Of a stretch of 64,000 nt of DNA, positions 60,749-64,000 are shown piece after piece. Source of the stretch: Metopolophium dirhodum (taxonomy: Eukaryota; Arthropoda; Insecta; Hemiptera; Aphididae); the NCBI RefSeq assembly GCF_019925205.1, contig NC_083562.1, positions 18,290,001 through 18,354,000 on the forward strand, read 5' to 3'. The position numbers were made by a program, and so were the translations under genes. The stretch's first letter is position 1; each line of letters opens with the position of its first letter. The notes below the pieces were generated by a model. The model ran no database searches, had not been told where the DNA came from, and saw only the letters and a program-made list of their open reading frames with translations.

Positions 60749-61489
60749 TATATTCAATTTATCAAGAGTTTCGGTATTATTTTTGTAATTATTAGATGCG
60801 TTTTGGTTAGTTATCACTTTTTTACGTCTGAGAAATTTGCCATTAAAAGTTTTTCGATTTGTTTTATCAACGTTTGTTTCTTAGGTAAAGGGTAGTATCT
60901 TATCGAATTCTCTGTGCCATTTTAACTTATTATGCGAATGGTAACAAAGTCATCGTAAAATATACTCCTCCAAGGTGATTTAATGCAATTGTATATTGTA
61001 TAGTATAGTATACTTGAATGCTTATTTCATTTGAAAAGAGTGTGCTCTACATTCAATAAAGCGATTTGTTTGAAATTGGAAAAAGGAACCATTTGGACAT
61101 TAAATTGCTTTGGAAATGGATGGTCATTTCATTTTAAAAAATTTAACAATGATCCGATATATTACATCTAATTTTCGATTCGAAATGATTATTTTATTGC
61201 TTAAAATTAAATTAAAATTATATTTAGCTATTAAAAATAAAACGTTCATAAATTATATTATACCATGGTACAGGGTCTAATATTATTGTATTAAATGATA
61301 AATCTATATTTTAAATTAGTTTAATTCTATAATTATATCATAAAGTGGGTAATGGGTATTGTCGACATTAAGCTATACTATTATATCTATATAATACTTA
61401 TTGGACCTGTGTGTTTCTGCATTGAATTTTTGAAAGCATCTCATAAAATGCACAGAAATACGTAATTGATTAATGACTGAGAATGCCTG
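60749..61489. other. AT-rich DNA, nothing recognised
   Basis: AT-rich spacer between the foldback MITE and the retrotransposon 3' end. No feature was recognised. Confidence 0.45.
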
Positions 61490-62880
61490 TTTATTTATTT
61501 AAATTATTTACGGGCATTGCGCCCAATTACAACATTTATTTCTAAAGCTAAACATACTTGAAAAATATATTTTATATATAAAAAAATTATATATTTATAA
61601 TGATATAAAACATTTTTATGATAATATAAAAATACGTAAAATACAAATATCGTATACATATGCTTAATAATAATAAAGTTGGTAATAAATTATGTTTTCA
61701 ATTAAAAGCATCGGAGTTAGCAAGGGGCATACAACGCACAAGAGATTTATTTGAGCCATAGATCGTAGAGAATGGAGTAATATGAAATTGATAGTCTTGG
61801 CGAGTCCTACGAGGAGGGACTTTGAATGATATCGATGAAAGGAGGGTAAGGGAATCAATATCCACATATGTACGCTTAGGTAAAAACTGGAAGTAAATAC
61901 AAAACCCAAGTCGGTAACTGACTTATCAAGAAGGGAGATAGTCGTTCCATCAATATTATAACCGTAGCTGATAGGAGTTCTCCGATGGATGAAAGTCATA
62001 GAATGATATGTTGAAATACTAAAAAATAAGGCAAGTTTGTATGCTCATGATGTAAGACGGTCTAAATCGCTTTGAAGTTTAAGGCAATCATTTAATGCAT
62101 TTACACGGAAAAATAATTTCGTATCATCTGTGAAAACAAGATGATTAGCGTGGAGAAGTATGCGATTTTGCACTTTAACAAAAATACAGAAAAGTAGTGG
62201 GGAAAAAAGTTTTTCTTGGGGAACACTTGACTTTTCCTGAGCAACAAGTGTCTGATATAACTCCATGGATTTTCTCCCATTGCTTTCTATTGTGGATAAA
62301 TGAGCTAAATCACGACAGTAGTGGTTCACCAGCAATCCCTGATTCAAGTAAGACATGAGTAAGGGCATAGTGGTCAACGCGATCGAACACTTTATCATAA
62401 TCTGTGTATATTACGTTACCTTGAGAATGGGCTGCGAAAGCATCAAAGACGTAGTTACAAAATACAGTGTGTCAGTGTTGCACGTTACAGTTGAACAATG
62501 AGGGTGTAAACCATGTTGCTCCTCCATAAGGATAGGATTAACAATAGGTTGAATTTTCCCTAGAACATTTGACTCAAATATTTTAAAAATATGTGAAAGA
62601 ATGGAGATCGGTCTATAATTTGAAACACAAGAAGCGTCGTCACCTGATTTAAAAATAAGAGTGATGGAGGAGATTTTCCAAAGGTCAGGGAAGGTAACCT
62701 CGTCAAGCGAACGTCTGAAAAGAAGCCATAGAGGAAATGATAACACATGTCTTAGGTTATACAGAAAGATATCAGATAAACCATCAGGTCCTACAGATTT
62801 ATTTAACATTTTTCAGTTCACATCCTATGCGTTTAGCATTTATAATTAGCGCCGTAAGACGTGCTTGAAAAAATTGAATG
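61490..62880 (-). mobile_element. 5'-truncated Jockey-type non-LTR retrotransposon
   Basis: The minus strand holds the 3' portion of a non-LTR element: reverse-transcriptase coding remains (61698-62880), then a 3' UTR ending in TTGGGCGCAATGCCCGTAAA and an AAATAAATAAA tail near 61490. A GGGC-ATGCCC stem just before an A-rich tail is typical of insect Jockey-clade ends. Upstream parts (gag-like ORF1, endonuclease) were not found, so the copy is 5'-truncated, as is usual. Confidence 0.85.
61698..62880 (-). pseudogene. Reverse transcriptase (ORF2) pseudogene, Jockey clade
   Basis: Order on the minus strand: NKSVGPDGLSD (RT start), VSNYRPISIL, EEQHGLHPHCSTVTC, motif A as VIYTDYDKVFDRVDH with its catalytic Asp, a degraded VPQ block before PLLFCIF, motif C as FTDDTKLF (normally FADD), SVTDLGFVF, and the C-terminal YGSNKSLVRCMPLANSD followed by TGA at 61700-61698. 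These lie in at least three frames with internal stops (breaks near 62805, 62455, 62300-62400 and 61860), so no functional enzyme is made. In life the enzyme copies element RNA at a nicked target site. Confidence 0.9.
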
Positions 62881-64000
62881 ATTTCTGCACACATAAAAAT
62901 GAGCGGAGGTCTTAACTACAAAATGAGTTGATTCTATTCATAACTGCACGTTGATTTCTGCCCAGAGCTTAAAAAGTGTTATTTCAATGAATCGATGGTG
63001 TCAGGACTCAAGAGGGAGCACCAGAACGCATCAATAACATTTGTCACAAAAATAGAATAATATATATCACATAATAATCTCACTTACTAGTTATTACTCA
63101 TTATGTTCACATTATTGAACTAAGGATATCATTACACATCATATAAATTATAACAAAAATGTTTTCTGTGTTTTTTCAGAAGCTTTTTTAATGTTTTGAA
63201 TTTTAAGAAAGTTATTAGTTTATTACCTAGTATTTAATTTTTAAATGTTTAGTTATTACTTATTTGTATAACTTTTAATACCTACCTTAATTTCATATAC
63301 CTACTTAATCAGTAATCACAATAAGTAAAATCGAAGAAGTTTTAATTTTAATCATATTTCATGTGTTTAAGACAGATATAAAATTATACTGTTGTGCCTG
63401 TTAACAGTATTGTTACTTATTAGTTATTATCATTGTGACTGCAACCCATCACGAGAACATAGTTTATGGTGTTAATCAAAGTGAATGTATTAAAAAATTC
63501 AGACGGACTGAATAAAAAGAAATCTTGATACCAAGAACTCGGAAATATCAGTATTATTACAATAATGTATTTAATATTATTTTTATCGACTATGTATGAA
63601 GGTTAATGATTCTATCGTTTTTGTAGTTTTACGTACTATCGTGTTTTACAGCACATCATGTCTTATTGCTGTTTATAAATTTGCTAGAATCATAATTTAT
63701 TGTTCTTAAGATTTAAAACGTAATTTAAAATATGAAATGAAAAAATTATACAAATCCTAAAAAATACCGTGTTTATCTACACAAGAAAAAAAATAAAAAT
63801 GCATAACTTAAGATGCTGTGTAAAAAAATCAATTTGTAAATGACATAAGTTAAATACATTTACATAATATGTATATAATATTAAATTTAATAATTCATAA
63901 TTACTTGTAATTTCGTTTTATAAACAGTATTTTGCATTTACATGTATTTTTCAACCATTTACTACCGTCTACCTACCTGTATAAAAAAAAATAGTTTCCT
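62881..64000. other. AT-rich DNA, nothing further recognised
   Basis: The first 150 bases may include more decayed retrotransposon sequence, but no frame is clear. The rest is AT-rich DNA to the window end with no gene, RNA gene or repeat recognised. Confidence 0.45.

Overview
The window looks like insect nuclear DNA, most likely from an aphid (Aphididae) or a close hemipteran. Supporting points are very AT-rich DNA with scattered CpG-rich patches, abundant short TAGGTA/TACCTA words, a TTAGG-type telomere-like motif, and insect repeat classes (Helitron, hAT and mariner-like MITEs, a Jockey-type non-LTR element, a 5S-like SINE). The species name is inference. No prokaryotic or viral gene content was seen.

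The window is almost free of protein-coding genes, as expected for a large intergenic or intronic stretch. The best coding evidence is one terminal exon on the minus strand (37432-37543). It starts at a pyrimidine-rich splice acceptor, encodes a hydrophobic segment and stops at TGA. A possible short upstream exon lies at 37648-37676, a polyadenylation signal at 37125-37130, and a same-frame open extension after the stop (37264-37431). A 124-codon plus-strand ORF at 19733-20107 is a weaker candidate. Other long ORFs fall in low-complexity DNA, in transposons, or in CpG-rich non-coding DNA.

Layout: 1-8.5 kb, AT-rich DNA with GC-rich islands (about 1.1, 2.2-2.65, 5.9-6.9 and 7.3-8.0 kb; the last has a consensus CRE site), one solo transposon end (4.86 kb) and a MITE (8.49 kb). 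13.15-16.08 kb, a nested tandem repeat in an A-A-B-B arrangement. 17-20.4 kb, GC-richer patches and the 124-codon ORF. 20.6-22.0 kb, a copy of the same repeat family with both terminal inverted repeats. 24.5-31 kb, two hAT-type elements with perfect 8-bp target duplications, plus a decayed repeat copy. 32.2-32.6 kb, a SINE with a 5S-rRNA-like box. 37.1-37.7 kb, the coding exon. 40.2-41.5 kb, another CpG-rich island. 45.8-47.0 kb, a 1.2-kb TIR element. 48.9 kb, a short telomere-like array. 50.2-51.3 kb, a non-autonomous Helitron. 54.1-54.8 kb, a GC-rich island. 60.2-60.7 kb, a foldback MITE. 61.5-62.9 kb, a broken Jockey-like reverse transcriptase.

Nothing here amounts to a new multi-gene system. 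The most interesting structures are the TTAA-flanked TIR family, present as a tandem amplification, an internally rearranged copy, a solo end and old remnants, and the terminal exon with its possible stop-codon readthrough extension.
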